DNA of 64,000 nt from DATFBY01 sp035253585 (GCA_035253585.1 DATFBY010000008.1:61225-125224); one strand, 5' to 3'; positions 17,375-27,333 are shown, counted from the stretch's first letter. Numbers and translations are program-made. The notes: generated by a model not told the origin, from the letters alone.

Positions 17375-18436
17375 CTAACGATCGAAAACGATCATTGTTA
17401 TGCGCCCGCCGGGCCCGACCATCCACCCGGCGCGCCGAGACGCGAAGCCCACACTCCAGTACGGGGCACTATCGAGTGGCGCCCACGTCGCGCCTTCGTC
17501 GCGCGACCAGCTGGCGCCTTTCGGGCTGACCGCGATCAAGATCGCCGAGCCAGGGACGTAAGCGCCGCCGTACACCGCGCCGGTAATCGTCGGCCGGCCG
17601 GCACTCGTCCACGTCGCCCCACCATCACGCGTGATCGCAACCGCGCGGCTCGGCTCGTCAGGCGCCGCGATGCTACCGCCCATCGCGACGCCGTTTTGCG
17701 AGTCGCGGAACGCCAGCGACGTGATGCCGGCGCCCTCGGCGCCGGCGATAGGCGTTGTGGCGATCGTCCACGTGCGGCCGCGATCCGCGGTGCGCATTAC
17801 GCGTGACGTGCTCGCGTTTCCAGTGCCGATCCAGGCGCGACCGTTCTCGCCGGCAACGACGCACGTTCCGCTGGCCGCGAATCCACCTTCCCCCGCAAGG
17901 GGAGCGGGCAACGCCGCGTCCGAGACAGGCTGCCACGTCTCGCCGTCAGCCGTCGTAAGAATTGGAAAGCGCCCTTGGGATGCATCGCTGAATACTACGC
18001 CGCTCCTACCATCCCAAAACGCGAAACAGTCGAAGAATGCCGACGAATCGGAGTTGGTGAATTGGAGCGTCCAGCTCGCGCCACCGTTGGTCGTCTTGTA
18101 GATCCGCGAGCGTTCCCCGGGTCCCGCCGCCAGCAGATAAGCAGTGAGCGAGTCGACCGCGTGTACGTCTCTGAACTGAAGGGACGTGTCGCCCGGAACG
18201 GTGGCGGCGCGCCACTGCCTGCCTCCATCGGTCGTGCGGGCATAGGTAGCTGATTGCCCGCTCACCCAGACCACACGGTCGTTCACCGCGCTCACTGCCT
18301 GGAGCAGCGCGGTAGTCCCACTCGCCTGCCTAACGAGTGCCGGTTTGTCGCCAGCACCGGTATCGGACTGTGCCGGCGGCGCCGGCGCACACGCCGCGAC
18401 GAGCGCGCACGCCAGCAGCAGTATTCGGCAGGTCAT
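17375..18436 (-). CDS. Lipoprotein with BNR/Ycf48-like beta-propeller
   Basis: A 353-residue lipoprotein with lipobox LVAACAP. The body contains repeated Asp-box motifs (TTDGGRQWRA, TTNGGASWTL, TADRGRTWTI, TRDGGATWTS), typical of sialidase/Ycf48-type propellers. The ATG at 18436 overlaps the MATE gene stop (ATGA), so it is made together with that exporter. Proteins of this type are often annotated as oxidoreductases or photosystem stability factors without evidence; a binding or scaffold role at the membrane is safer. Confidence 0.8.
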   Translation of the reverse strand: MTCRILLLACALVAACAPAPPAQSDTGAGDKPALVRQASGTTALLQAVSAVNDRVVWVSGQSATYARTTDGGRQWRAATVPGDTSLQFRDVHAVDSLTAYLLAAGPGERSRIYKTTNGGASWTLQFTNSDSSAFFDCFAFWDGRSGVVFSDASQGRFPILTTADGETWQPVSDAALPAPLAGEGGFAASGTCVVAGENGRAWIGTGNASTSRVMRTADRGRTWTIATTPIAGAEGAGITSLAFRDSQNGVAMGGSIAAPDEPSRAVAITRDGGATWTSAGRPTITGAVYGGAYVPGSAILIAVSPKGASWSRDEGATWAPLDSAPYWSVGFASRRAGWMVGPGGRITMIVFDR

Positions 18437-19872
18437 ACTTGCCGCGTCTTCCACCGTCCTCGCCGGAAGATCACCGCGCTCACGATGGCGAGCGCCGTAT
18501 AGGCGACGGTGATGGCGACGAACGCACCATGCGGCCCCATGTCGAGGTGGATCGCCAATACGTACGCCAACGGAATCTCGAACAGCCAGAAGACCACCAG
18601 ATTGATGAGCGTCGGTGTCCAGGTATCGCCGGCGCCGTTGAACGACTGTGTCACCACCATGCCGTACGCGTAGAATAGAAAGCCGAGCGCGATGATGCGG
18701 AGACAGTCCGACGCGTACCGCAGCACACTTGGATCATCGGTGAAGATGCCCGAGATCTGCGGTGCGAGAGCGACGAACAGAAAGCCGACCACGCCCAGGA
18801 AGACGGCGTTGTACGAGCTAGCCTTCCACACCGCGCGCTCGGCGCGATCGGGATTGCGCGCGCCAAGCGCTTGCCCGACCATCGTCGCCGCGGCGTTGCT
18901 CAACCCCCACGACGGAAGAAGCGCGAAGATCACCACGCGGATGCCGATCGTGTAGCCGGCAAGCGCGTCACTGCCGAAGCTCGAGATCACGCGGATGAGA
19001 CCGATCCAGCTCGCCATCCCAATGAACACCTGGAAAGCACCGGATGCCGACAGCCTAACGAGTCTCCACATGAGATCCAGCTCGGCCTTCACATGCCGCG
19101 CCTGAATCGACACGCGACCCTTCCCATTGATCAGCTTCGAGAGCGCGAACAGCACGCCGGTGCCGCGCCCGATGTTGGTGGCAACCGCCGCTCCGGTCAC
19201 CCCGAGCTCAGGGAACGGCCCCAATCCGAAGATGAACAACGGACCGAGCACGATGTTGATCACGTTCGCCAGCCACAGAACTCGCATCGCAATGGCGGCG
19301 TCCCCCGCCCCGCGGAAGATCGCGTTAATCAGAAACAGCAAGAACACCGTCGCGTTCCCGCCCAGCATCACCCGAGTGAAGCCGGCGTGCTGGTATACAC
19401 CGGGCTCCGCGCCCATGAGCGAGAGCAACCGGGGCGCCAGCGCGATGCCGAGCACGCCGAGCAAGATCGAGATCACGAGGCCGAGGATGATCGCCTGAAC
19501 CGCGGAACGTGCCGCGCCCTCGGGATCTTTTTCGCCGATGCGGCGCGCGACCATTGCGGTGACACCGATGCTGAGCCCGATCGCCATCGCGTAAACGATC
19601 GTGAGCATCGACTCGGTGAGACCGACTGTCGCCACGGCATCGGCACCGAGCTTGGCCACCCAAAAAACGTCCACGACGGCGAAGACGCTCTCCATGAGCA
19701 TCTCGAGCACCATCGGGATGGCCAGCAGTATGATCGCGCGGGGGATGGGACCCTGCGTGTAGTCGTAGTCGTGCGATCCGCGAATTGCCTGACGAACATC
19801 GGACCAGAAGTTCGACTGCTGAGCTTCTGGCCGAGGATGTTCAGCGGATGTGCGAAGTGCGGGCTCTGACAT
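18433..19872 (-). CDS. MATE family multidrug efflux transporter
   Basis: A 479-residue protein with about twelve hydrophobic segments in two related halves. GPIPRAIILLAIPMVLEMLM opens the first half, followed by FWVAKLGADAVATVGLTES; the second half contains GIRVVIFALLPSWGLSNAAA and MVVTQSFNGAGDTWTP. These are characteristic MATE (NorM/DinF-like) blocks. It exports cationic or toxic compounds using a cation gradient. It is coupled to the BNR lipoprotein downstream, an unusual pairing that might give the transporter a periplasmic accessory. Confidence 0.9.
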   Translation of the reverse strand: MSEPALRTSAEHPRPEAQQSNFWSDVRQAIRGSHDYDYTQGPIPRAIILLAIPMVLEMLMESVFAVVDVFWVAKLGADAVATVGLTESMLTIVYAMAIGLSIGVTAMVARRIGEKDPEGAARSAVQAIILGLVISILLGVLGIALAPRLLSLMGAEPGVYQHAGFTRVMLGGNATVFLLFLINAIFRGAGDAAIAMRVLWLANVINIVLGPLFIFGLGPFPELGVTGAAVATNIGRGTGVLFALSKLINGKGRVSIQARHVKAELDLMWRLVRLSASGAFQVFIGMASWIGLIRVISSFGSDALAGYTIGIRVVIFALLPSWGLSNAAATMVGQALGARNPDRAERAVWKASSYNAVFLGVVGFLFVALAPQISGIFTDDPSVLRYASDCLRIIALGFLFYAYGMVVTQSFNGAGDTWTPTLINLVVFWLFEIPLAYVLAIHLDMGPHGAFVAITVAYTALAIVSAVIFRRGRWKTRQV

Positions 19873-19915
19873 TGTCTTGAATGCTATATCCGGCGGCTGT
19901 CGTCGTCAGCATACT

Positions 19916-21175
19916 CTAGTCTTTGTACGGATCGAATTCATCGGCGCCCGCCATTACCACGATGAGCGGATGCAGCGTGTGCACGATTTCGACAGTTCCT
20001 TCTTGTGCTGTCAAAACATCCGGCAAACGCCGGTAGACGTGCGGACTTTCATCCAAACCGCCGCCGCGCAGCACGACGCCCTTGTTCTTCACCCACTCCT
20101 GCATCATTCCCGGCGACACGAGTCCGCGAGACAACTGACGTCCTCGTCGTGTACGCTTCCCCGCCGCCTGCGTGCGCGACATGACGCGCCCCGCACCGTG
20201 AACTGTCGAAAACAGCGCGGCACGTTGCGTCCGCGCCATCTCGGACTCGCTGTCGGCGGTCGACGTGCCGCGCACGATCACGGCGTCATCACCCATCGAG
20301 CCGCCGATGAAGCCGGTCTGACCCGGAAACGCCGGCGTCGCGCCCTTGCGTACTACGATCAGGTCCTGCTCATCGTGCGTCTCGCGCCAGGCGAAGTTGT
20401 GGTGGTTGTGTACGAGCTCCCGTTCCGATCCGCCGAGCATTGAGACGACCTTGCGCGCAACCCACTCGCGGCCGGCGTAGGCGTACGCGCCGGCCAGATT
20501 CATCAACGCCCAGTAGTCGTGACCCGTGCCCTGTGTGACGTCGAGCAAGATTTCGACTTCCCTGGCGCGATCGCCCCACGTCCCGCCCTGCGAGATGGCG
20601 AGGAAGTTGGACGCGATCGTGTGCCCGAGACCGCGTGAGCCGAAATGCACGCCAACCCAGATATGACCCGTTTCATCGTAGAAGACATCGACGTAGTGAT
20701 TGCCACTTCCAACCGTACCGAGCTGGGTGCGCGCTTTGTCCATCAGCGTGTCGCGGAAGCCGCCGCTGTTCGGAATTGCGTGCCAGGCTGGATCACGAAA
20801 CAGCTCGTGGTCGACAGGTGCATCGTCGGCCTGATTTTTTCGGCCGATGCCGAACGACACGGTCGAGCGAATTTCGTCGGCCAGTGCACCGAGCGTGCGA
20901 TGGGAGACGACGCGATGCGGATTCGCCGCCGCTTCGGCCGGCTCGATATCGGCGAGCTGCGCCAGCGTCAGGTCGGTTCGGATCGCCGCGTTACCGCACG
21001 CGATGTCGAAGCCGACGCCGACGACGGACACGCGGTCCTTGTACGCCGCGACCCCACCGATCGGCATGACGTAGCCCACGTGGCCGTCCGCCATCAGCGC
21101 GACCTTCTCGGCGCGCGACGCGACATCCTGGAGCTGAGCGATTGTCCGCTCTTCGTGCTGACCAAAGATCTTCAT
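19916..21175 (-). CDS. rtcB: RNA-splicing ligase RtcB
   Basis: A 419-residue protein starting MKIFGQHEER; an ATG six bases earlier is also possible. RtcB signatures are VGVGFDIACGNAA, QLGTVGSGNHYVDVF, VHFGSRGLGHTIA and VHGAGRVMSR, the last containing the histidine that is guanylylated. It joins 2',3'-cyclic phosphate and 5'-hydroxyl RNA ends using GTP and manganese. The gene is alone on its strand. No archease or RtcA gene is visible, nor a sigma-54 RtcR activator. A strong hairpin lies directly upstream (21187-21212). Confidence 0.93.
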   Translation of the reverse strand: MKIFGQHEERTIAQLQDVASRAEKVALMADGHVGYVMPIGGVAAYKDRVSVVGVGFDIACGNAAIRTDLTLAQLADIEPAEAAANPHRVVSHRTLGALADEIRSTVSFGIGRKNQADDAPVDHELFRDPAWHAIPNSGGFRDTLMDKARTQLGTVGSGNHYVDVFYDETGHIWVGVHFGSRGLGHTIASNFLAISQGGTWGDRAREVEILLDVTQGTGHDYWALMNLAGAYAYAGREWVARKVVSMLGGSERELVHNHHNFAWRETHDEQDLIVVRKGATPAFPGQTGFIGGSMGDDAVIVRGTSTADSESEMARTQRAALFSTVHGAGRVMSRTQAAGKRTRRGRQLSRGLVSPGMMQEWVKNKGVVLRGGGLDESPHVYRRLPDVLTAQEGTVEIVHTLHPLIVVMAGADEFDPYKD

Positions 21176-21186
21176 CGACATAAGGC

Positions 21187-21212
21187 AAATGTGCGAAAGC
21201 CATCGCACATTT
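21187..21212 (-). promoter_or_regulatory. Perfect hairpin in rtcB leader
   Basis: AAATGTGCGA (21187-21196) and TCGCACATTT (21203-21212) are exact inverted copies with a six-base loop, ending about 12 bases before the rtcB start. In RNA this would be a stable leader stem. No T-run follows on the minus strand. It may be an operator, a leader element or a cleavage/ligation substrate; the sequence alone does not decide. Confidence 0.6.
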
Positions 21213-21248
21213 GCAGCTTAAGTGCCCAGCAGCTCTGTCAAGTCCCTT

Positions 21249-21310
21249 CGTAAACGACAGGTCGTTTGCGGCGCCCGAAGATGCCGGATAGTATCGCACA
21301 TCCGTTTACG
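21249..21310. promoter_or_regulatory. Three CGTTTRCG boxes between rtcB and M20 peptidase genes
   Basis: CGTAAACG at 21249-21256, CGTTTGCG at 21263-21270 and CGTTTACG at 21303-21310 are near-identical boxes in both orientations. The first two form an imperfect inverted repeat (CGTAAACGAC/GTCGTTTGCG). TTTGCG and TAGTAT (18-base spacing) may be the rightward promoter. The set could be binding sites for a shared regulator of the divergent genes. Confidence 0.35.
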
Positions 21311-21336
21311 CGCTTGTTCCTCCGACACGAATCGTC

Positions 21337-22599
21337 ATGAACCAGCCTCTCGTCTTCACCCTCGCCGGCTGCTTCGCGCTGACCCTGACGGGCGTCGACG
21401 CGAACGCGCAGAGTGTCGCGCTGCCTAACAAGAACCCACGGGTACGCGCGATGTTCGACACGCTCCGCGCCTCGAACCAGTGGACGATCGGTGAACAGAT
21501 CTCGATCTGCGAGATACCGGCACCGCCTTTCAAGGAACAAGCACGCGCCGGCGAGCTGCGCCGCCGCTTCGCGGCGCTAGGTCTGCGGAACGCCCGTCTC
21601 GACAAGGAGGGAAACGCGATTGCCGAGCGTCCGGGCGCGGGAGGCGGCCCCACGGTGGTCATCTCCGGACATCTCGATACCGTCTTTCCGGAGACCACCG
21701 ACGTTCGCGTAAAACGAGAAGGCACGCGGCTTCGCTCACCCGGGATCGGCGACGACTGCCGGGGCCTGGCCGTGCTGCTCGCCGTCGCGCGCGCGCTGGA
21801 TGCCGCACGTGTGCGCACGCGGGGCACGCTGATCTTCGTCGGGACCGTCGGCGAAGAAGGACCCGGGAATCTGCGCGGCGTACGACACCTCGTTGACAGC
21901 TCGCTCGCTCGCCGTATCGACTATTTCATCTCCGTCGACGGCGGTGGAAGCACGATCACCAGTCGCGCGGTCGGAAGTCACCGGTATCGCATCACCTACA
22001 GCGGATCTGGCGGTCACAGCTTCGACGACTTTGGGCGACCAAGCGCTACCCACGCGCTCGGCCGCGCCATCGCGGCAGTTGGCACGCTCACCGTTCCCGC
22101 ATCGCCGAAGACCACGTTCAACGTGGGCGCGATCACCGGTGGCACGTCGATCAACGCGATCGCCGAGCGGGCGACAATGGAGGTGGATCTCCGATCCGAG
22201 TCGCCGTCCGCGCTCGATTCGCTCGACGCCGCCTTTCGTCAGGCAATCGCCAAGGCGCTGTCGGACGAGAACTCCCGTGCCTCGGGCGCCATGCAGCCGC
22301 TGCAGATGAAGATCGACACGATCGGGATACGACCCGCCGCGGCGCAGCCCGACAGCGCGCGGATCGTTCGTGTCGCTATCCAGACCGCCCGCCTCCTGGG
22401 CTTCGACGGCCACACCGAGGCAGCGAGCACGGATGCGAATTATCCGATGAACCGGGGGATTCCGGCGATCACCATCGAAGGCGGCGGCGAATCGGCCAAT
22501 GCGCATTCGCTCGATGAATGGTACGACGACGGTCCCGAAGGATGGCGCGGGCCTCAATGGGCCGCACTTGTCGCACTCACACTGGCCGGCGTTCGGTAG
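21337..22599 (+). CDS. Exported M20 family metallopeptidase
   Basis: A 420-residue protein with a signal peptide (LAGCFALTLTGVDANA). Zinc-site motifs of the M20/PepT-like family are in order: GHLDTV (His112, Asp114), GIGDDCRG (Asp139) and GEEGPG (Glu173-Glu174). The dimerisation domain includes GSGGHSFDDFG. The likely activity is removal of amino acids from peptides, or amide hydrolysis, outside the cytoplasm. It ends eight bases before the next gene, an exported alpha/beta hydrolase, suggesting a peptide-degrading unit. Confidence 0.85.
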   Translation: MNQPLVFTLAGCFALTLTGVDANAQSVALPNKNPRVRAMFDTLRASNQWTIGEQISICEIPAPPFKEQARAGELRRRFAALGLRNARLDKEGNAIAERPGAGGGPTVVISGHLDTVFPETTDVRVKREGTRLRSPGIGDDCRGLAVLLAVARALDAARVRTRGTLIFVGTVGEEGPGNLRGVRHLVDSSLARRIDYFISVDGGGSTITSRAVGSHRYRITYSGSGGHSFDDFGRPSATHALGRAIAAVGTLTVPASPKTTFNVGAITGGTSINAIAERATMEVDLRSESPSALDSLDAAFRQAIAKALSDENSRASGAMQPLQMKIDTIGIRPAAAQPDSARIVRVAIQTARLLGFDGHTEAASTDANYPMNRGIPAITIEGGGESANAHSLDEWYDDGPEGWRGPQWAALVALTLAGVR

Positions 22600-22607
22600 G
22601 AGGATCG

Positions 22608-23618
22608 ATGCGGACAACTCGCTTGCTAGCACTCGCATCGATTTCATCAGTACTGCTCACGTCCTGTTCGGCAACACGCACCGACGTTGCTCGGCAGCCG
22701 GCGCCTGCATCCAGCTCCACGCCGAACGTTGCGACGGAAGGGCTGGACATGTTCGAGCAGCAGATGCTGTTCAAGCGCCTCACCGACCTGGAGTACTTCA
22801 CGCGACTCGAGGGCGAGATGCTGGTGAACAAGGTCCGCTATCCAGGCGCTGGCGACATGGTAATCCCTGCCTACGTTTTTGCGCCAAAGGACACCAGCAC
22901 GCAACGGCCCGTGATCCTTCTCGTCCATGGCGGCGTTCACGGTGACTTCGACATCAACTTCTTACCCCAGGTACGCTCGCTCGTTAGGCAGGGATACATC
23001 GTCGTCGGGCCGGAGTACCGGGGAAGCACCGGCTACGGCCGGGCGCACTACGACTCCATCGACTATGGCGGCAAGGAGGTGGAGGACGTGATCGCGGCGC
23101 TCGACTATCTCAGGCTCTTCGTGCCGAACGCCGACCTTTCGCGTGTCGGCATCACCGGACGCAGCCACGGCGGCTTCATCGCGCTGCACGCGATCTTCCG
23201 TCGTCCCGAGCTGTTCAAGGTCGCCGTCGCGCACGTGCCAGTGACCGATCTGCCGACACGAATCCGCACGCATTCGGAGAACTACCACAGGATCTTCGCC
23301 GCGCAGAAAGGGTTCGGCGGCCGGCTCGAGCAAAATCCTCGCGCCTACGTCGAGCGTTCACCTATCGCGCACGTTCGAAAGCTCCGCACCCCGCTGCTCG
23401 TGCAAGCCGCGGACAACGACGACGACGTGTTCATCATCGAGAACCACAATCTGCGCGACTCGATGCGCGTGGCCGGAATGGAGAAAGACGGACTCTACAC
23501 GTACAAGGAATGGCCGAAGCCGCCGGGCGGGCATGGCTTCCATCGCATCGAGTCGAAGCAAGGAAGGGAGGCGTGGGATGAGACGCTCGCCTTCCTGGAG
23601 CGCTACCTGAAGCGCTGA
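22608..23618 (+). CDS. Lipoprotein alpha/beta hydrolase, S9-type peptidase
   Basis: A 336-residue lipoprotein (lipobox LLTSC, Cys20). The hydrolase fold shows an oxyanion region LLVHGGVHG (105-113), the nucleophile elbow GITGRSHGGF (Ser186), an acid in VQAADNDDDV and the histidine in PGGHGFHR. YRGSTGYG is common in S9 prolyl-oligopeptidase relatives. TAGGAGGATCG before the ATG fixes the start; longer frames are shadows. Together with the M20 gene it points to periplasmic peptide breakdown. Confidence 0.82.
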   Translation: MRTTRLLALASISSVLLTSCSATRTDVARQPAPASSSTPNVATEGLDMFEQQMLFKRLTDLEYFTRLEGEMLVNKVRYPGAGDMVIPAYVFAPKDTSTQRPVILLVHGGVHGDFDINFLPQVRSLVRQGYIVVGPEYRGSTGYGRAHYDSIDYGGKEVEDVIAALDYLRLFVPNADLSRVGITGRSHGGFIALHAIFRRPELFKVAVAHVPVTDLPTRIRTHSENYHRIFAAQKGFGGRLEQNPRAYVERSPIAHVRKLRTPLLVQAADNDDDVFIIENHNLRDSMRVAGMEKDGLYTYKEWPKPPGGHGFHRIESKQGREAWDETLAFLERYLKR

Positions 23619-23634
23619 GTCATCTCGGATCGCT

Positions 23635-24639
23635 CTAGTGCGCGAGCTCGCGTACGAGCGACAGCTCTGCCTGACGAGTCGCATAACCCCCGGGCGGCCT
23701 CGACCCGCGCATCCGGAAATCGCGCACGATGCGCTCCAGATAGTCGGCCAGCGGTGTGTAGCGCATTCCCAGCCGCTCGACGCTCTTCCGATTGTCGAGC
23801 GCGGACATCCACCGCCCGCTGAACGGCGAGCACGAGGGCAGCAGGCCTCGCGCATCCAATTCCGAGCGCGGCGCGCGTGCTATTCGGAGCTCGCGGCCAG
23901 CCAGCGCAGCCAGCTGCGCGAGCATTTCCTCCAAGGTGACGGTCTCATTCTGCGAAATGTTGAATGCTTCGCCTTCGATACCGCTGACCTCGATCGCCCG
24001 GCGAATGGCCTGCACCACGTCGCCCGAATAGACGTGACGAACCGAGAGCTCGCCTTCGCTAGGCGCGACAATGGGCCCGCCATCATCGAGGCGGGCGAGG
24101 TAGTTTCGAATCCTGCCGTAATGGTCCCGTTCGCCATTCACCATGGGCAGCCGCAGCGAGATATACGGAAAGTGCCGACGACGATACGCGTCGGCCAACG
24201 CGTCTTCCGCGTCTCGCTTCTCGACGCCGTATCGCCAGTCGTCATGCTCACTCGTTCCACGCTCCGGCTCGGCGATCAGCTCACCGGCGTAATCCTCCTC
24301 GCGCGCGGGACGCGGAGCACCACGTCGAACGAGATACACCTGCCCGGTGCTGAGGAAGACATACCTCCCCACCCGGCCCCGCAACATTTCCGTGATCGCC
24401 TGCGCTTCATCGCCAGTGTACAGCGTGGTGTCGACCACCGCGTCGAACGAGGCGGTACCGAGTGCGTTGCGAAGCGACGATTTGTCCGTGCGATCGGCGC
24501 GGAGCCGTTTGATGTCTGATGGAAGCTCGTCAGGCGTGAATCCACGGTTCAGAACCGTGACCTCCACGCCTGACTGCAGAAGATCGACCGCCAAGAGATG
24601 ACCGACGTTCCGCGTACCGCCAATGATGAGCGTGCGCAT
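23635..24639 (-). CDS. NAD-dependent epimerase/dehydratase (extended SDR)
   Basis: A 334-residue Rossmann protein. IIGGTRNVG at residues 5-13 is the nucleotide-binding loop, and YGVEKRDAE carries the Tyr-x3-Lys catalytic pair. VFLSTGQVY supplies the serine/threonine. RHVYSGDVVQAIRRAIE and FNISQNETVTLEEMLAQL are typical late blocks of sugar-nucleotide or isoflavone-reductase-like epimerases. No sugar-pathway neighbours help define the substrate. It is convergent with the hydrolase lipoprotein. Confidence 0.82.
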   Translation of the reverse strand: MRTLIIGGTRNVGHLLAVDLLQSGVEVTVLNRGFTPDELPSDIKRLRADRTDKSSLRNALGTASFDAVVDTTLYTGDEAQAITEMLRGRVGRYVFLSTGQVYLVRRGAPRPAREEDYAGELIAEPERGTSEHDDWRYGVEKRDAEDALADAYRRRHFPYISLRLPMVNGERDHYGRIRNYLARLDDGGPIVAPSEGELSVRHVYSGDVVQAIRRAIEVSGIEGEAFNISQNETVTLEEMLAQLAALAGRELRIARAPRSELDARGLLPSCSPFSGRWMSALDNRKSVERLGMRYTPLADYLERIVRDFRMRGSRPPGGYATRQAELSLVRELAH

Positions 24640-24678
24640 CCCTCGAACGTCACGAGCGCCCGCGAAAACGTCAACCGT

Positions 24679-27330
24679 CTACGTCGCTCGAAGCGCTGTC
24701 AACGGATCCACACGCGTCGCGCGCCGCGCCGGGATGTACGACGCCACGACGGAGACCGCGACTACGATGATCGCCAGCGCCGCGAACGTCATCGGATCGG
24801 TTGAGCTCACGCCGAACAGCATGCCCTGAAGAAGCCGCGTCAGCGCTGCGGCGCCCAGCAGCCCGAGCACGACGCCTAACAACGCCAGACGAAGACCGTT
24901 CCCCAGCGTCAGCGACAGGATGTCCCGCGACTGGGCGCCGAGCGCGATCCGTACGCCCAGCTCCTGCGTCCTCTCGATTGTCGCCTGGCTCAACACGCCG
25001 TATACGCCGACCACCGCCAACAGCAGTGCGGACAGCGAGAACGCACCGAGCAGCATGAGGTGAAAGCGACGCTCGCGAAGAGAATCGTCGAGCAGACCCT
25101 CGAGCGTCGCCGTACGCGCCACGGGCATCTGCGCATTGAATGACCAGATTGCCTCCTGAACGCGGCGCGCCATCGCCAGGGGCTCACCGGCCGTTCGCAC
25201 CGTGAAAACCAAGGCGCCGGTCGGTTGCTGCGCATGCGGGATGTAGATCCCCGGCCGGGGCACCTCTTGAAGTCCGGCATGTCTGACATCGTTCACGATG
25301 CCGATCACCTCACGCACCACCGGCGGCCCCGCGAACGTCACGCGCACCTGCTCGCCGATTGGATTCGCACCCGGCCAGTACTGTTTCGCCAGCGTCTCGT
25401 TGATCAACATCACCGGCCGGCCGCGGTCGTCGTCGGTCGACTCGAACATTCGGCCGCGGCGCAGCTTCATCCCCATCGCGTCGAAGTACCCGCTGGTGGC
25501 AACCGTCGCATGAATCGACGGAAGCTGCGCGCTGTCCGGCGCGTCGCGACCGACGACCACGATCGACGCCGAGTGCGCGCCGATCGCCGGCGACAGTGGG
25601 AGTGACGACGTCACTCCAACCGCCCGCACCGACGGCAGCGTCGCAATCCGCTCCACTGCCTGACGAGCGAACTCACGCCGAGCGGGCGGCGTCGGAAAAT
25701 AGCCCCACGATTGTACGGTGATCGCCAGCACCTTGTCGGTTTGATATCCTCGATCGACGCTCAGCAGCGCGATGAAGCTGCGGCCGAGCAGTCCGGCGCC
25801 CACGAGGAGCACCATAGCCATCGCAATCTCGCCCACTACCAGCGCGGCCCGCATGCGATGCTTCACGCGACCGGCCGACGCTGCTCGGCCGCCCGCTTTG
25901 AGCTCCTCATGGATGTTCGACGCGGCCGCCCGCAGCGCGGGTGCCAGACCGAACAACAACGCGGTGAGAACGCTGATGGCGATTGCGAACGCCAGCACGC
26001 GGCCATCGATGCTCAGCTCGTTGAGCCGCGGAAGGTCCGTGGGAGCGAGCCCGCGAATCGCGTCGACCCCCCACCGTGCGAAGAGCACACCAAGGCCGCC
26101 GGCTATCGCGGCCAGCACCAGACTCTCGACCAACAGCTGCCTAACGAGTCGGCGGCGCCCCGCTCCGAGCGCGGCCCGGATGGCGAACTCGCGCTCCCGC
26201 CGCACCGCGCGCGCCAGCATGAGATTGGCGACGTTGGCGCACGAGATCAGCAGAACCAGGCCGACAGCACCCAATAGAATCAGCAGTGCCGGACGCACCT
26301 CGCCGACGAGCGCTTCCGGGAGAGGAACTACCGACGCACCGACGTCGGCGTTCACGTCCGGGTGCTCCTTCGCCAGCTGCGACGCGATCGATGCCATCTC
26401 GGCACTCGCCATTGACACGGTGACGCCGGGCCGGAGACGGCCGATGACGACGTAGAACGTCGAGCGGCGCATCCGCGTCTCCGCTTCGGTGAACACCTTC
26501 GGTGTCCACGCCTCGGTCCCGCGCGGGATGTCGAACTCGGGGGGCATCACACCCGCCACCAGGTGAGGCTCTCCATCGAGGCGCAGTGTCGTACCCACGA
26601 TTCCGCGGTCACCACCGAAGCGGCGCTGCCAGGCGTTGTACGTCAACATCACCACACGATCCTTGCCGGCCGTGTACTCGTCAGGCAGGAAGATGCGGCC
26701 CAGCAGCGGGCGCGTGCCGAGCGCCTCGAAGAAACCATCGGAAACGAGCCAGGTGTCGAGCGTTTCGGGGCCTTCGGTTCCCTGATAGTCGAGTCCCCAC
26801 GGCTCCATCGTGACGAGCCGTTCGAACGATCGTGCTCGGTCGCGCCAATCGAGGAAGTTGGCCGGCGAGACCTCATCTCGCTCGACGCCGTGCTTTCGAT
26901 CGGTCTGCCAGACCGTCATGATCCGATCCGCATCTTCGTAGACTAGTGGACGCAGGAGCACTCCGTTCACCGCGCCAAAGATTGCGGTGGTCGCCCCGAT
27001 GCCGAGTGCGAGCGTGAGCGTCGCGGCGAGAGCGTAGCCAGGGTTGTGGCGGAGCTGGCGTGTCGCGGCGACGAGGTCCTGTCGCAGACCATCCCACAGC
27101 TCGCCCCGGCGTCGCTCGCGGGCCTGACGAGTATCCATGTCGCGGCAATACTGGCGGGTGAACTCCACGTCGCCGAACTCGCGCAGCGCCTGCGCGTGCG
27201 CCGCTTCGGGTGTCGCGCCGGCCGCGATCAGCTCCTCTTCGCGCATCGTGAAGTGAAAGCGGAGCTCCTCATCGATGTCGGCGTCGACGCGCTGCGGCGA
27301 TTGCTCCGAGAGCCTGAAGTAGCGGCGCAT
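24679..27330 (-). CDS. ADOP/MacB-like duplicated permease, pair 2
   Basis: An 883-residue paralogue of the other four ADOPs in the window. The N-terminal helical domain is DADIDEELRFHFTMREEELI, the first helix lies at LALGIGATTAIFGAVN, the central bundle at AVGLVLLISCANVANLMLAR, and the last helices end RRATRVDPLTALRAT. It starts three bases after the stop of its PadR gene. RLVRQLL in the middle loop is encoded with the CGTTAGGC octamer, as in pairs 1, 4 and 5. Substrate unknown. Confidence 0.9.
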   Translation of the reverse strand: MRRYFRLSEQSPQRVDADIDEELRFHFTMREEELIAAGATPEAAHAQALREFGDVEFTRQYCRDMDTRQARERRRGELWDGLRQDLVAATRQLRHNPGYALAATLTLALGIGATTAIFGAVNGVLLRPLVYEDADRIMTVWQTDRKHGVERDEVSPANFLDWRDRARSFERLVTMEPWGLDYQGTEGPETLDTWLVSDGFFEALGTRPLLGRIFLPDEYTAGKDRVVMLTYNAWQRRFGGDRGIVGTTLRLDGEPHLVAGVMPPEFDIPRGTEAWTPKVFTEAETRMRRSTFYVVIGRLRPGVTVSMASAEMASIASQLAKEHPDVNADVGASVVPLPEALVGEVRPALLILLGAVGLVLLISCANVANLMLARAVRREREFAIRAALGAGRRRLVRQLLVESLVLAAIAGGLGVLFARWGVDAIRGLAPTDLPRLNELSIDGRVLAFAIAISVLTALLFGLAPALRAAASNIHEELKAGGRAASAGRVKHRMRAALVVGEIAMAMVLLVGAGLLGRSFIALLSVDRGYQTDKVLAITVQSWGYFPTPPARREFARQAVERIATLPSVRAVGVTSSLPLSPAIGAHSASIVVVGRDAPDSAQLPSIHATVATSGYFDAMGMKLRRGRMFESTDDDRGRPVMLINETLAKQYWPGANPIGEQVRVTFAGPPVVREVIGIVNDVRHAGLQEVPRPGIYIPHAQQPTGALVFTVRTAGEPLAMARRVQEAIWSFNAQMPVARTATLEGLLDDSLRERRFHLMLLGAFSLSALLLAVVGVYGVLSQATIERTQELGVRIALGAQSRDILSLTLGNGLRLALLGVVLGLLGAAALTRLLQGMLFGVSSTDPMTFAALAIIVVAVSVVASYIPARRATRVDPLTALRAT

Positions 27331-27333
27331 GGC

